64,000 nucleotides of DNA from Streptomyces sp. NBC_00820 (GCF_036347055.1 NZ_CP108882.1:372001-436000), one strand, 5' to 3'. Counted from the first letter of the stretch, positions 18,153 through 27,503 are shown. Program-made: numbers and translations. The notes: generated by a model from the sequence alone, not told the origin.

Positions 18153-18878
18153 ATGCCGACCAAGCCAGACGCGGGTGCGGACGGCGGCAGCGTCGTCGAC
18201 GTGGCGATCAGCCGCCTGAAGAAGCGCATCGAGACCGGCGAGTTCAAGCCGGGACACCGCCTCCCCCCGGAGGCGGTGCTCGCCGCCGAGCTCGCACTCT
18301 CCCGGCCCTCGCTGCGCGAGGCCGTCCGCGCCCTCGCCATGGCCGGCGTCCTGGACGTGCGCCGCGGCGACGGCACGTTCGTCACGGACCTCCGCCCCGA
18401 CCGGCTGGTGAGCGCCATCGGCAGCTTCCTCGACCTGGCCAACGACACCGGCCTCGGCGAGATGCTCGAATGCCGCAAGGTCCTGGAGCCCGGCGCCACC
18501 GCGCTCGCCGCCACCCGCATCGACGAGGCCGCCCTCGACGACCTGCTGGAGCGGATCGAGCGCATGCGCACCCTCCAGGATCCGGAGGAACTGGTCCACG
18601 AGGACCTGGCCTTCCACGGCGCGGTGGTCGCGGCGACGGGCAACCTGACGCTGGAGTCCCTGGTCTCCTCCGTGACGCACCGCACGGCGCGGGCCCGTAT
18701 CTGGCGGGCCCTGGTCAAGTCCGACGTGCTGGACTGGACACATCAGCAGCACATGGACATCTACGAGGCGCTGCGTGCCCGCGACAGCCTCGGTGCCTTC
18801 GCCGCGGCCAGCCGCCATGTCAACGCCGTGGACACCTGGGTGCGTACACGGCTCGAAGGACTGCGGGAAGAGGCCTGA
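18153..18878 (+). CDS. FadR-subfamily GntR transcriptional regulator
   Basis: 241-residue regulator. Residues about 15-80 are a winged helix of the GntR type (VVDVAISRLKKRIETGEFKPG, LPPEAVLAAELALSRPSLREA, RRGDGTFVT). The C-terminal FCD ligand domain has the Asp/His metal-binding pattern (LECRKVLEPGA, HEDLAFHGAVVAATGN, HMDIYEALRARD). GGGAG precedes the ATG, four bases after the fuconate dehydratase stop. The likely effector is a sugar acid or its 2-keto-3-deoxy product, and the likely targets are the two identical 12-base sites in the divergent region upstream. Those assignments are inference; the family is clear. Confidence 0.9.
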   Translation: MPTKPDAGADGGSVVDVAISRLKKRIETGEFKPGHRLPPEAVLAAELALSRPSLREAVRALAMAGVLDVRRGDGTFVTDLRPDRLVSAIGSFLDLANDTGLGEMLECRKVLEPGATALAATRIDEAALDDLLERIERMRTLQDPEELVHEDLAFHGAVVAATGNLTLESLVSSVTHRTARARIWRALVKSDVLDWTHQQHMDIYEALRARDSLGAFAAASRHVNAVDTWVRTRLEGLREEA

Positions 18879-18944
18879 GCGCGGGGCGACGCGCGTTCCC
18901 GGGCCACGTTTCTCGCCGCCGCGGACGGGGGTTCGTACGATCCC

Positions 18945-19050
18945 CCGTCCGAGCCGGGTCGGCGTCCGAGCCGGGTCGCCGTGTGACCGGGTCGGCGCGT
19001 GGCCGGGTAGCCGTGTGACCGTCGATCCCCTCGTCCGAGCCGCGTCGCAG
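18945..19050. repeat. degenerate GAGCCGGGTCGGC/GTGTGACCG repeats
   Basis: Repeated variants of GTCCGAGCCGGGTCG and GCCGTGTGACCG between the convergent GntR and LuxR-ATPase genes. No gene is visible in this gap. Confidence 0.5.
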
Positions 19051-19087
19051 TGTGGCCGGCTCACCGCTCCGGCGCGGGGCGTGGCCG

Positions 19088-21394
19088 CTATCCGGCCGGG
19101 CTCGTGTCCCGGCAGCGCTCCTGCGAGATCAGCGCGGCGATCTGTGACCGGGAGGAGAACCCGAGCTTGGCGAGGATGTGCTCCACGTGCGCGTCGGCCG
19201 TACGCTTGGAGATCACCAGCTGCTCGGCGATCTCCCGGTTCGTCATGCCCTTGGCGATCAGGGTGGCGACCTCACGCTCGCGTTGCGTGAGGCCGTTGCT
19301 TCCGGACGGCCTGGGCTGTGCGGGGATGTCGGGGGGCAGGTCGTCGCGCGACAGGGCGAAGGCGACCAGTTGCTCCCTCGGCAGCCGGGCTCCCTGGCGG
19401 CGCAGCCGCTCCAGCTGCAGGTCACCGAGCGCGTCCTCGGCGGCCCTGAGTGCCTGTTCGTGCAGTTCCGTCAGCAGCGGATTGCCCAGCGCTCGCCGCC
19501 GGTCCAGCAGGTCGTACGGTGCGTCCACGCCGCCGAGGATGACAGCGGCGCGGTGGTGGCGCCCCTGGGCGACGGCCGTCCAGGCGACGGCGTCCAGGGT
19601 GACGCCCAGGTCCAGTACGCCGTCGCGGAGGTCGTGCAGTTCCACGGCCCGCCGGCCCGTCCGCTCGGCCGCCTCGGCATCCCCGGCGGCCAGGTGGGCG
19701 ACGGTCAGGTAGCCGTGCGCACAGCCCTGGATGTAGCTGTCCGTACGGTCGTCGGCGACCAGCCCCGTCAGGTCCCCCAGGACGGCGAGCGCGCCTTCCG
19801 TCCGGCCGCCGAGCGCATACGCCATGCCCAGGCGCAGGTTGGCCACCGCCAGGTCCAGTTCCGTGCCGACTCGGCGCAGTTCGTCCAAGGCGACGGTGAG
19901 CTCGGCCACCGCCTCGTCGCATTCGCCGAGGAAGGCCGACGCCTGGCCCGAACACAACCGGGCGAGCGCGATCAGTCGCGGGTCCGCAAGGTGTTCGGCC
20001 TGTTCCCGCATCTCGCGGGCCAGCCTCCGCGCGGTGGCCGGGTCACCCTGGAGTGCGGCGAAGGTGGAGGCCCACTGCAGTGCCCGTACCCGCTCGGGGG
20101 ACACCTCCCGCTGCTGGGCCAGGGCCAGTTCCAGCCAGTGGGACGCCTCGGCGGGCTGTCCGCCGCACAGCCAGTACGGCCACATCGCCGAGGCCATCGA
20201 CAGCAGGTCACCGTCCGCCTGGGCGTACTCCAGGGCGGCGCGGAGATTGTCGTGCTCGGGCAGCAACGCCCGGTGCAGACGCGCCTGATCGGGGCTCAGG
20301 AACCGTTCCTCCAACTGCCGCAACCGGCTCCGGTAGTAGGCGGTCAGCCGGTGCCGTACAGCGGCGGTCTCGTCGAGCTCCGCCAGCCAGTCGGCGCCGA
20401 ACTCGCGGATGGTGTCGAGCAGTTGATAGCGGTTGTCCAGCCGTACCACCACGGACTTGTCCACCAGGCCGATCAGCGGGTCCACCACGGCGTCGGTGGG
20501 CAGTTGAAGATCCGTGCACACGGACTCCACCGCCCCGAGGTCGAAGGTACCCGCGAAGACCGACAGGCGGGCCCACAGCAGCCGTTCCGTCGGCGAGCAC
20601 AGTTCATGGCTCCAGCCGATGGTGGTACGCAGCGTCTGGTGCCTCGGAAGCACCGACTTCCGGCCGCCGTTGAGGATCGCGAAGCTGTCGTTGAGGCGCG
20701 CGGCCAGTTGCTCCAGCGGCAGCGCCCGCAGCCGTACGGCGGTCAGCTCGATGGCGAGCGGAATCCCGTCGAGGCGGCGGCAGAGCGCGGCGGCGAGCAC
20801 GCGCTGGCTGTCGGTGAGCCGGAAGCCGGGAACGGCCACTGCCGCGCGCTGCTCGAACAGCTCCAGCGCGTCTCCCCCCTCGCCGCCCTCGGGCAGTCCC
20901 AGCGGCGTCACGGGCAGTACGTATTCGCCGGGGATGTCGAGGGCCTGCCGGCTGGTGGCCAGGACCTTCAGGCCGGGGGCCTGGGACAGCAGGAGGTCGG
21001 CCAGCAGGGCGCAGGCGTCGACGAGATGCTCGCAGGTGTCGAGAACGAGGAGCAGCTCGGCATCGGCGACGTGCTCGATGACCGAGTCGATCGGCGACCT
21101 GCCCGTCCGGGCCGGCAGCCCCAGCGCTTCGGCGACCACGCCCGGCAGCAGGTCGGGGTCCTTCAGGCCGGAGAGTTCGGCCAGGCGCACCCCGTCGGGG
21201 AAGTCCGCGGCCGCCTCGGTGGCGGCCCGCAGCGCCAGCCGGCTCTTGCCGACCCCTCCGGGGCCGGCCAGCGTGAGCAGCCGGGCCTGCTTCAGCAGCT
21301 GCCGGATCTCCTCCAGTTCATCGAGTCGGCCGACGAAGCTGGTCAGTTCGGCCGGCATCTGTCCAGGGCGCCGCCATGAGGACCCCAACTGCAC
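19088..21394 (-). CDS. LuxR-type regulator with NB-ARC-like STAND ATPase domain
   Basis: 768-residue signal-transduction ATPase. It opens with the family hallmark MPAELTSFVGRLDELEE, then Walker A LAGPGGVGKSRLA and Walker B LLLVLDTCEHL with the following LKVLATSRQALDI sensor. Next come a winged-helix region (LDGIPLAIELTAVRLRALPL) and TPR-like repeats from about residue 350 to 660. The C terminus is a LuxR DNA-binding helix-turn-helix (LTQREREVATLIAKGMTNRE...). The architecture is that of AfsR-like proteins with the SARP domain replaced by a C-terminal HTH, so it probably integrates a ligand or partner signal by ATP-driven oligomerisation. Targets are unknown. The start may be internal at the MPAELTS methionine. 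It is isolated by repeats on one side and a long non-coding gap on the other. Confidence 0.88.
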   Translation of the reverse strand: MQLGSSWRRPGQMPAELTSFVGRLDELEEIRQLLKQARLLTLAGPGGVGKSRLALRAATEAAADFPDGVRLAELSGLKDPDLLPGVVAEALGLPARTGRSPIDSVIEHVADAELLLVLDTCEHLVDACALLADLLLSQAPGLKVLATSRQALDIPGEYVLPVTPLGLPEGGEGGDALELFEQRAAVAVPGFRLTDSQRVLAAALCRRLDGIPLAIELTAVRLRALPLEQLAARLNDSFAILNGGRKSVLPRHQTLRTTIGWSHELCSPTERLLWARLSVFAGTFDLGAVESVCTDLQLPTDAVVDPLIGLVDKSVVVRLDNRYQLLDTIREFGADWLAELDETAAVRHRLTAYYRSRLRQLEERFLSPDQARLHRALLPEHDNLRAALEYAQADGDLLSMASAMWPYWLCGGQPAEASHWLELALAQQREVSPERVRALQWASTFAALQGDPATARRLAREMREQAEHLADPRLIALARLCSGQASAFLGECDEAVAELTVALDELRRVGTELDLAVANLRLGMAYALGGRTEGALAVLGDLTGLVADDRTDSYIQGCAHGYLTVAHLAAGDAEAAERTGRRAVELHDLRDGVLDLGVTLDAVAWTAVAQGRHHRAAVILGGVDAPYDLLDRRRALGNPLLTELHEQALRAAEDALGDLQLERLRRQGARLPREQLVAFALSRDDLPPDIPAQPRPSGSNGLTQREREVATLIAKGMTNREIAEQLVISKRTADAHVEHILAKLGFSSRSQIAALISQERCRDTSPAG

Positions 21395-21592
21395 GTGTAC
21401 CCCCCGTAGTCACCTTCCGCGTACGCGACGTGTCCGAGGGTAGCGGCCTTTCCATGCCTTCCACCGGTCCTTTCGCCAGGCTCCGCCACCGCGCCGGGTC
21501 GTGGACGTGTGCGAGCGGCCCGGCGGGGTGCCGCCCGCCATGCCACGGACACCGGCGGACGAAGCGTCGTCCGAGGAGGGAACGACGCCCCG

Positions 21593-21634
21593 TCCGGAGG
21601 AGAGCGACGTGCCTTCCGGAGGAGAGCGACGTGC
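21593..21634. repeat. 22-base tandem repeat
   Basis: TCCGGAGGAGAGCGACGTGC occurs at 21593 and 21615, with a diverged copy at about 21570. Confidence 0.8.
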
Positions 21635-22096
21635 GGCTGCCCAGCCGACCAGGGCAGCCGCACACGCCCGCGCCACCGGGAAGCGGGACCGCACCGGACG
21701 CCTTTCTCATGACAGCCGTGGGGATGACCAGCATCGACGGCGTCCGGACCGTTCCGCCCCCGGGCGGCAGAAAGACCTTCGCAGGCTGTACGGAGTTCCC
21801 GCATCTGTAGTCGACCGAGATCGGTATGCGTATGTGGCGGGCCGGGCGAGTGCGGCATGCGTACGTATGCGGCAGTGGAGAGTGGGCGCGCCACCGCTCA
21901 CCGACCACCGGTCACCACCCACCACCCACCGGTCCTGCCTGACGGGAACGGCTGATTCGCGTTCTTTCGCGTCCTCGAGTCACTCCCCCGGTCCACCGGG
22001 TCCGCCATCGCCGCCCCTCAACTCCCGTGACAACGATGTCTGTTACGGCTGTGGACACCGTGAAGTCGGCGTGGTCTCATGCCTGCAGCCCGCCTT

Positions 22097-22108
22097 TACA
22101 ACGTTGTA
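22097..22108. promoter_or_regulatory. LacI-family operator candidate upstream of GH31 gene
   Basis: Perfect 12-base palindrome TACAACGTTGTA with a central CG, the usual symmetry of LacI/GalR-type sites, 83 bases before the glycosidase start. A one-mismatch core (ACAACGATGT) lies at 22030-22039. No LacI-type gene is in the window, so the regulator would act from elsewhere. Confidence 0.5.
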
Positions 22109-22190
22109 GGCGTGCCCGCAGGCAAGTGCAGTCGTCTCCTCATGTCCGTTGCGCTCACCAGAGTGCCGCTGTCCCAGGATGGAGCGTGCC

Positions 22191-25100
22191 GTGCGACCCC
22201 CCTTCTCCAGAACTCCGCGCCCGCGCCGCACACGTACCCTCGGCCTGATGCTGGCCTGTACGTCGGTGGCACTCAGTCTGGCCTGCGCCGATGTGGCGGC
22301 CGCGGGCACCCCGGGCGACCGGTCGGGCCGCCCCGCGACGGTGACCGTGGCCGACGCCCGCTTCGAGGTGCTGTCACCGACCCTGATCCGTACCGAGTAC
22401 GCCGGAGACGGCCGGTTCGAGGACAGCGCCACGTTCAACGCGATCGGCCGGAACGCCTTCACGCCACGCCCCTCCTACACCTCGACCGTGAAGGACGGCG
22501 TCCTGACCCTCACCACCAGCGCCCTGACCCTGCGCTACCAGGTGGGTTCCGGACCGTTCGACGCACACAACCTGACCGTCCAACTCACCGCGGGCCAGAA
22601 CCCGGTGCTGGCCGCGCCCTGGCGACGCTCCTCGTGCACGCTCGGGACGCTGTGCGAGGCGGAGGACCAGGCGTACGACGGTCCCGGCATCGCCGTGGAC
22701 CACCCGGGGTTCACCGGCAAGGGCTTCCTCGCGGGCTTCGAGGTCGACAACAACTCCCTGTCCACCGATGTGCGGGCGCCGGCGGCGGGCACGTACGACT
22801 TCGCCGTGCGGTACGCCAACTCGGCCGGCAGCGACGGCCGGCACGAGACCCGCACGCTCAGCCTCGCCGTGGACGGGGGCGCCGAACGGAAGGTGAGCCT
22901 GCCGGAGACGGCCGACTGGAACACCTGGGCCGTGACCCGCGTACCCCTGGCGGTCGGAGCCGGCCCGCACACCGTGCGGCTGCGCCGCGCCGCGGCCGAC
23001 TCCGGGAGTGTCAACATCGACAGCACCGCCCTGGTCGGGTCCGGTGCGCCGTACCCGTCCAGGGCGGAGACGGCCGCTCCCGGCTGCCGGTTCGGCACGA
23101 GCTGCGAGGCCGAGGACGCGTCCACGGCGGGTACCGCCGTGATCGCGACCGACCACCAGGGGTACTCCGGCGACGGATTCACCGCCGAACTCAACAAGGG
23201 CGCCCAGCTCTCGGACCGGATCGTGGGCGTGCCCCAGGACGGCACCTACCTGCTGCATCTGCGCTACGCCAACGGCACGGGCGGCGACGGTCTGCACCAG
23301 ACGCGCGACGTGACGGTCGGTACCGGGGACGGCACGACCCGCGCCCTCTCCCTGCCGCCGACCGACGACTGGGACACGTGGAAGTCGGCTTCCGTACCGG
23401 TGGAGTTGAAGGCGGGCGACAATCGGATCACCCTGAACTGCCCGGAGTCCGCCGCCTGTCACGTCAACGTGGACACCCTCGCGCTGACGCCCGCGACGGA
23501 CACCGCCCCCGCCCCGCACCTGGCCCTGGGCGGCTACCGGCGCAGTCTCGACGGATTCAACGGCGAGGGCGGGGCGACGCCCCGGACCGCGCCCGGGCTG
23601 CTGCACCGGGACGGCTGGTACCTGCTGGACGACACGACGTCCGCCGTCTACGACACGGACACCGAGAAGGCCGGCCCCCGTCCGTCCCACGCCGGCGCGC
23701 CCTACCAGGACGGCTACCTCTTCGGCTTCGGACACGACTACCGGCAGGGCCTGTCCGACCTCGCCACGCTGACCGGTCCCCCGCAGCTCCTGCCCCGCTG
23801 GGCCTACGGCGTCTGGTACTCGGAGTACATCGACCGCACGGCGAACGACTACGAGAACACCATCCTGCCCGCGTTCCGCGCCGCCGGCGTGCCTCTGGAC
23901 GTTCTCGTCACCGACACCGACTTCAAGTCCCCCAACACCTGGAGCGGATGGAACTTCGATCCCGCCAAGTACCCTGATCCCAAGGGGTTCTTCGACTGGT
24001 CGGCGGCACAGGGACTGCACAACACCCTGAACGTGCACCCGAGCATCCTCGACTCCGACCCCCAGTTCGCGACGGCGCAGGCCACCGCCAAGGGCAAGCT
24101 GCGCAAGGGCGGATGCTCGTCCGCCGGGGGCGCCGCCTGCTACACCTTCGACTTCGCGGACCCCGACCAGCTCGACGCCTACCTCGCCCTCCACCGGCCG
24201 ATGGACGCGGCGGGCAACGACTTCTGGTGGCTGGACTGGTGCTGCGACGCCTCACGGTCCTCGCGGGCCGGAGTCACCCCTGACGCCTGGATCAACCAGA
24301 AGTACGCCGACCTCACGGCCGAGACCAGTGGACGGGGATTCGTCCTGTCCCGTGCCTACGGCTCCCTCCAGGCGGGCGGATACAGCGGCGGGGTCGGACT
24401 GCCCACGGGGCCCTGGGCCGACAAGAGGACCACGCTCCACTTCACCGGCGACACCGCGTCGACCTGGGGCACCCTGCGCGCCGAAGTCGGCTACACACCA
24501 GGCGAGTCCGCCGCCACCGGCATGTCGGCCATCAGCCACGACATCGGCGGCCACAACGACGGGTTCGGCATCCCCGGCGCGGAGACCTACACCTCCGACG
24601 GCCGCTCCCACCGCACCACGAAGCTGCCCGACGACCTGTACGCGCGCTGGGTGCAGTTCGGCACCTTCCAGCCGGTCGACCGCCTCCACAGCAACCACAG
24701 CGACCGGCTCCCCTGGCAGTACGGCCCCGACGCGCGGAAGTCCGCCGAGAAGTTCCTCAAGCTGCGCGAGGCACTCGTGCCGTACACCTACACCCTGGCC
24801 CAGCAGGCCGGCACCACGGGCGTTCCCGTCGTACGGCCGCTCTACCTCGACCACCCGGAGGAGGAGAGCGCCTACGACAGGTCCGGCAGCGAGTACCTGT
24901 ACGGGCCCGACCTCCTGGTGGCACCGGTCACCACGCCGGGCGCCCAGGCCACCACGTCGGTGTGGTTCCCGCCGGGCCGGTGGACGGACTACTTCACCGG
25001 GCGCACGTACACGGCGGGCCCCGGCGGAGCCACCGCCGACGTGTCGAGCACGCTGGACACGATGCCGGTCTTCGTCCGCGCGGGCGGCGTGATCGCCACG

Positions 25101-25493
25101 CGGACCGGTGACACGTCCGGCGACACCCGCAGCCCGCTGACCAAGGCCGGCGTCACTGTGGGCACCGGCGCACCCGGCACCTTCACGCTCTACGAGGACG
25201 ACGGGGTGAGCCCGGTCTCGAAGCGTGCGGCGACCACCAAAATCCGCTACACCGAGCACGGCGGCGACCACCGCGTGCGCATCGGACCGGCCAAGGGCTC
25301 CTTCCACGGCCAGGTGACCCGCCGCCAGTGGACCGTCTCCTTCGCCGGGACGGAACAGCCACCGGCCCAGGTGACGGCGGACGGCACGCGCCTGAAGGCC
25401 TCGGCCTGGCACTGGGACCCCGACACCCACGTCCTGCGGGTCACGTTGCCGTCGTCCGGCATCCGCGAGGCGGTGACGGTCGGCTACCGGTAA
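22191..25493 (+). CDS. secreted GH31 alpha-glycosidase with two CBM35-like domains
   Basis: 1,100-residue exported glycoside hydrolase. A twin-arginine-less signal peptide (RRTRTLGLMLACTSVALS, then ADVAAA) is followed by the GH31 N-terminal beta domain. This is interrupted by two CBM35-like modules (about residues 153-285 and 303-435, each starting CEAED and ending in VNIDS/VNVDT). The catalytic barrel starts near LPRWAYGVWYSEY (about 534). The likely nucleophile Asp is in FWWLDW (about 682) and the acid/base Asp in HFTGDTASTW (about 753), with the conserved SHDIGGHNDG nearby. GTG at 22191 follows GGATGGAG at six bases. Related enzymes cleave alpha-glucosides or alpha-xylosides; specificity is open. 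It is probably inducible through the LacI-like site upstream. Confidence 0.88.
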   Translation: MRPPFSRTPRPRRTRTLGLMLACTSVALSLACADVAAAGTPGDRSGRPATVTVADARFEVLSPTLIRTEYAGDGRFEDSATFNAIGRNAFTPRPSYTSTVKDGVLTLTTSALTLRYQVGSGPFDAHNLTVQLTAGQNPVLAAPWRRSSCTLGTLCEAEDQAYDGPGIAVDHPGFTGKGFLAGFEVDNNSLSTDVRAPAAGTYDFAVRYANSAGSDGRHETRTLSLAVDGGAERKVSLPETADWNTWAVTRVPLAVGAGPHTVRLRRAAADSGSVNIDSTALVGSGAPYPSRAETAAPGCRFGTSCEAEDASTAGTAVIATDHQGYSGDGFTAELNKGAQLSDRIVGVPQDGTYLLHLRYANGTGGDGLHQTRDVTVGTGDGTTRALSLPPTDDWDTWKSASVPVELKAGDNRITLNCPESAACHVNVDTLALTPATDTAPAPHLALGGYRRSLDGFNGEGGATPRTAPGLLHRDGWYLLDDTTSAVYDTDTEKAGPRPSHAGAPYQDGYLFGFGHDYRQGLSDLATLTGPPQLLPRWAYGVWYSEYIDRTANDYENTILPAFRAAGVPLDVLVTDTDFKSPNTWSGWNFDPAKYPDPKGFFDWSAAQGLHNTLNVHPSILDSDPQFATAQATAKGKLRKGGCSSAGGAACYTFDFADPDQLDAYLALHRPMDAAGNDFWWLDWCCDASRSSRAGVTPDAWINQKYADLTAETSGRGFVLSRAYGSLQAGGYSGGVGLPTGPWADKRTTLHFTGDTASTWGTLRAEVGYTPGESAATGMSAISHDIGGHNDGFGIPGAETYTSDGRSHRTTKLPDDLYARWVQFGTFQPVDRLHSNHSDRLPWQYGPDARKSAEKFLKLREALVPYTYTLAQQAGTTGVPVVRPLYLDHPEEESAYDRSGSEYLYGPDLLVAPVTTPGAQATTSVWFPPGRWTDYFTGRTYTAGPGGATADVSSTLDTMPVFVRAGGVIATRTGDTSGDTRSPLTKAGVTVGTGAPGTFTLYEDDGVSPVSKRAATTKIRYTEHGGDHRVRIGPAKGSFHGQVTRRQWTVSFAGTEQPPAQVTADGTRLKASAWHWDPDTHVLRVTLPSSGIREAVTVGYR

Positions 25494-25514
25494 CGGCCGG
25501 CGCAACCAGCCTGG

Positions 25515-25546
25515 GGGCCTGCGCACCGACCTCGGCGCGCAGGCCC
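25515..25546 (+). terminator. hairpin terminator after GH31 gene
   Basis: GGGCCTGCGC and GCGCAGGCCC pair perfectly (10 bp) around a 12-base loop, beginning 22 bases after the stop codon. Confidence 0.75.
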
Positions 25547-25914
25547 TACGGATTGCCCGTCCCCTCACCCTCCGCTGAGGGGACGCACGTCCCACGCTGT
25601 GCGCGCCCCGTCAGCGGCAGGCGATCACGTTTCGGCCGGCCCGCTCCACGTGAGCGCTCTTGCGGCTGCGCGCGGTAGTGGAAGCCCGCCGCACTGACCG
25701 GCCGAGCCGCGTACATCGGCGACGGGGACTGGGGAACAGAGGCAACGGGAGAAGTGGAGGGGGTGAAAGCAGCAGGGGAAGCAGAGCGAGCCGGGAGAGC
25801 GGTTGGCCGCCGGGGGCACCGCACTGCACCTGCGGTCAAGTGCCCCCACAGCAGGCCGAGTCGGGCCAGGGCGGCCCCTCGGAGGGGTGCCGGCCGGCAT
25901 GGCAAAATCAGCGG

Positions 25915-26170
25915 GTGCAGATCGGGATGCTGGGCCCATTCGAAGTGCGCACGGACGACGGCGGCATGGCCGACGTGCCGGGGGCGCGGCTGCGCGGACT
26001 CCTGATCGCCCTCGCGCTCAAACCGGGTCACGTGGTCCCGAAGGCGTCGCTCGTCGACTGGATCTGGGGTGAGCACCCGCCCACGGATACGGCGAACGCC
26101 CTGCAGCGCTTGGTTTCCCGGCTGCGGAAGGTATCTGCGCGCCGAGCTGACGAGTTTCGTCGGCCGGGAG
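25915..26170 (+). pseudogene. SARP/AfsR-type regulator fossil
   Basis: The GTG frame encodes the start of a SARP winged helix (VQIGMLGPFEVRTDDGG, LIALALKPGHVV, LVDWIWGEHPPTDTANALQRL). After LVSRLRK it shifts frame directly into RAELTSFVGRE, which in intact AfsR-like proteins marks the start of the ATPase domain. The whole bacterial transcriptional activation domain between them is missing, and no ATPase motif follows. It is therefore a remnant with an internal deletion. The same TSFVGR hallmark starts the intact LuxR-ATPase at 19-21 kb, so a recombination with a related gene is possible. Confidence 0.65.
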
Positions 26171-26441
26171 ACACGGCCACTGCCACGGCCGCTGACACGC
26201 CGTCCGGCTGCCCGGCATCCCGTCCCGGCTGACGGGCGAAACCCGGAACCGTATCCTCGCCACCAAGGACTGCGCCCGCATCGCCCTCGCTCCCTCCAGG
26301 ACGGTTCGAGGAACCACCGGCCCGGCCGACCGCCCCGCCCGCCGGCGCCGTCGGCCGGATGCGGTCGGCGGATTCGGCGCTCGCCCCGCGGTGCCCGCCT
26401 TGGGAACATGTCCGTTCCGGCTCGTGCCCAGGAGGTCCGCG

Positions 26442-26579
26442 GTGAGTCTTCGTGAGCTGCAGCAGCAGGCGTTGCGCATACATGATCTGTACGACGAACT
26501 GAACCGCCGGGAGCGGGGCCGGACGTGGACCTGGTCCTCCTGGACGCCGACGTCGCCGGCCTCGTACAGAGGGAACTGA
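26442..26579 (+). pseudogene. MazG-like protein N-terminal fragment
   Basis: A GTG with AGGAGG six bases upstream begins SLRELQQQALRIHDLYDELN and ERGRTWT. This resembles the N terminus of small Streptomyces MazG-like pyrophosphohydrolase-type proteins. After about 30 codons the similarity stops and the frame runs out. It looks like a gene start fused to unrelated DNA. Confidence 0.4.
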
Positions 26580-26743
26580 ATGGCGGACTCGACGACAGCG
26601 GCATCGCGCACCTGTGGGGCTGCATCGCCGACCTCGACAAGATCGTGCCCCTGATCGACGAGGAGTACTGCGCCTCCTACTTTGCGAAACTTCGGACGTT
26701 GGCCCAGGTCGCAGCAGCGCCCTACATCCCCACCGCGATCTGA
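26525..26743 (+). CDS. small hypothetical protein or gene tail
   Basis: 72-residue frame (GTG start, weak GGAGCGGGG ahead) encoding LVLLDADVAGLVQRELNGGL and GCIADLDKIVPLIDEEYCAS, a compact helical protein-like sequence. It overlaps the preceding MazG-like fragment in another frame. Either a small real gene or the C-terminal portion of one whose 5' end was replaced. Function unknown. Confidence 0.45.
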   Translation: MDLVLLDADVAGLVQRELNGGLDDSGIAHLWGCIADLDKIVPLIDEEYCASYFAKLRTLAQVAAAPYIPTAI

Positions 26744-26785
26744 CCACCGGGGTTGAAACAGAATCGGGGTTTCCCACGACCCCTG

Positions 26786-27037
26786 TCAGGGTCTGGTTCG
26801 GTCCCGTTCGATCAGGCTCTCTGGGCGTTTGGCGGTTTTGTCCACTTCGTAGCGGGTGGCGGGCTGCTTGTTCTTCGAGCCGAGTGGCCGGCCTGGTCCA
26901 GGCCGCGACGGTTTCGGCGCACGGGCCGGACAGGGCGAGTGAACCCGGAGGCTCCGAAACCCCCGCCGGACGCGAGCGGGGGTGAGTCGGCTGGGCTCTG
27001 CCGGCCGCTCCCAGGGCCGGCGAAGGTGACCATCCAC
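26786..27037 (-). pseudogene. transposase C-terminal remnant
   Basis: The end of this frame reads like the tail of a Streptomyces DDE-type transposase (TPARVRRGFRSLR, PSRPGPGRPLGSKNKQPATR, VDKTAKRPESLIERD). No catalytic core is upstream. The element family is not certain. Confidence 0.45.
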
Positions 27038-27054
27038 GTCCAGCGGTTACCTTC

Positions 27055-27372
27055 GTGCTGTTCAGGCGCCTCCACTTCGCCAAGTGGGCGGACGAGGGCA
27101 TGTTCGCATAGCTGGACGGCTTGCTCCGGCAGCTCCTGCGGGCGAAGGAGGGGCGGCATGCCGAGCCGTCGGCCTGTGTGATTGACACCCGGAGCGTCCC
27201 GACCTCCACCGGCGTCCCGACCTCCACCAGCGTCCCCGCCGCCGGCACCAGCCTCTTGAACCAGGTCGCGGCCGAACACCCCGGCATCCGCGAGGTGTAG
27301 GCCGACGGCGGCTGCCGTCAGCACCTCGTCGAGCACACGGCCACCCTCGTCCGCACCTGTCGTCGCTGGTGA
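27055..27372 (+). pseudogene. IS5-family transposase remnant
   Basis: One frame with two internal stops resembles IS5-type transposases of actinomycetes: AKWADEGMFA, LDGLLRQLLRAKEGRHAEPS, ACVIDTRSVPTS (first catalytic Asp region), then after a deletion VAAEHPGIREV and ADGGCRQHLVEH. The stops and the missing middle make it inactive. It lies against the previous transposase relic, so this region is an insertion-sequence graveyard. Confidence 0.65.
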
Positions 27373-27486
27373 GCGGGGGTGCGTCCGATCCGCGGCGGTC
27401 GTCGGCCGCGGAGGGAATGGCCGAATTTCGACGATGACAGGCCGCCGGATTGGTGCTGCCCGAACCGACGTCCTACAGTCGATCTT

Positions 27487-27503
27487 GGTTGGCCTAGGCA
27501 ACC
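27487..27503. promoter_or_regulatory. weak palindrome upstream of acyl-CoA synthetase
   Basis: GGTTG...CAACC arms flank a GCCTAGGC core about 140 bases before the gene. It has some resemblance to a DtxR/IdeR iron box but several mismatches. Confidence 0.2.

Larger units (their letters stand above)
21395..22190. other. long intergenic region, no gene seen
   Basis: About 800 bases between divergent genes. No frame here has convincing protein character. It holds a 22-base tandem repeat and two LacI-like sites near the GH31 gene. The middle (21800-22000) has lower GC than the surroundings. Confidence 0.5.

Noticed and set aside
22374..24194. Long open frames antisense to the GH31 gene
   Set aside because: They are low-complexity Gly/Val/Arg sequences mirroring the glycosidase codons; the sense strand has the catalytic motifs and ribosome site.
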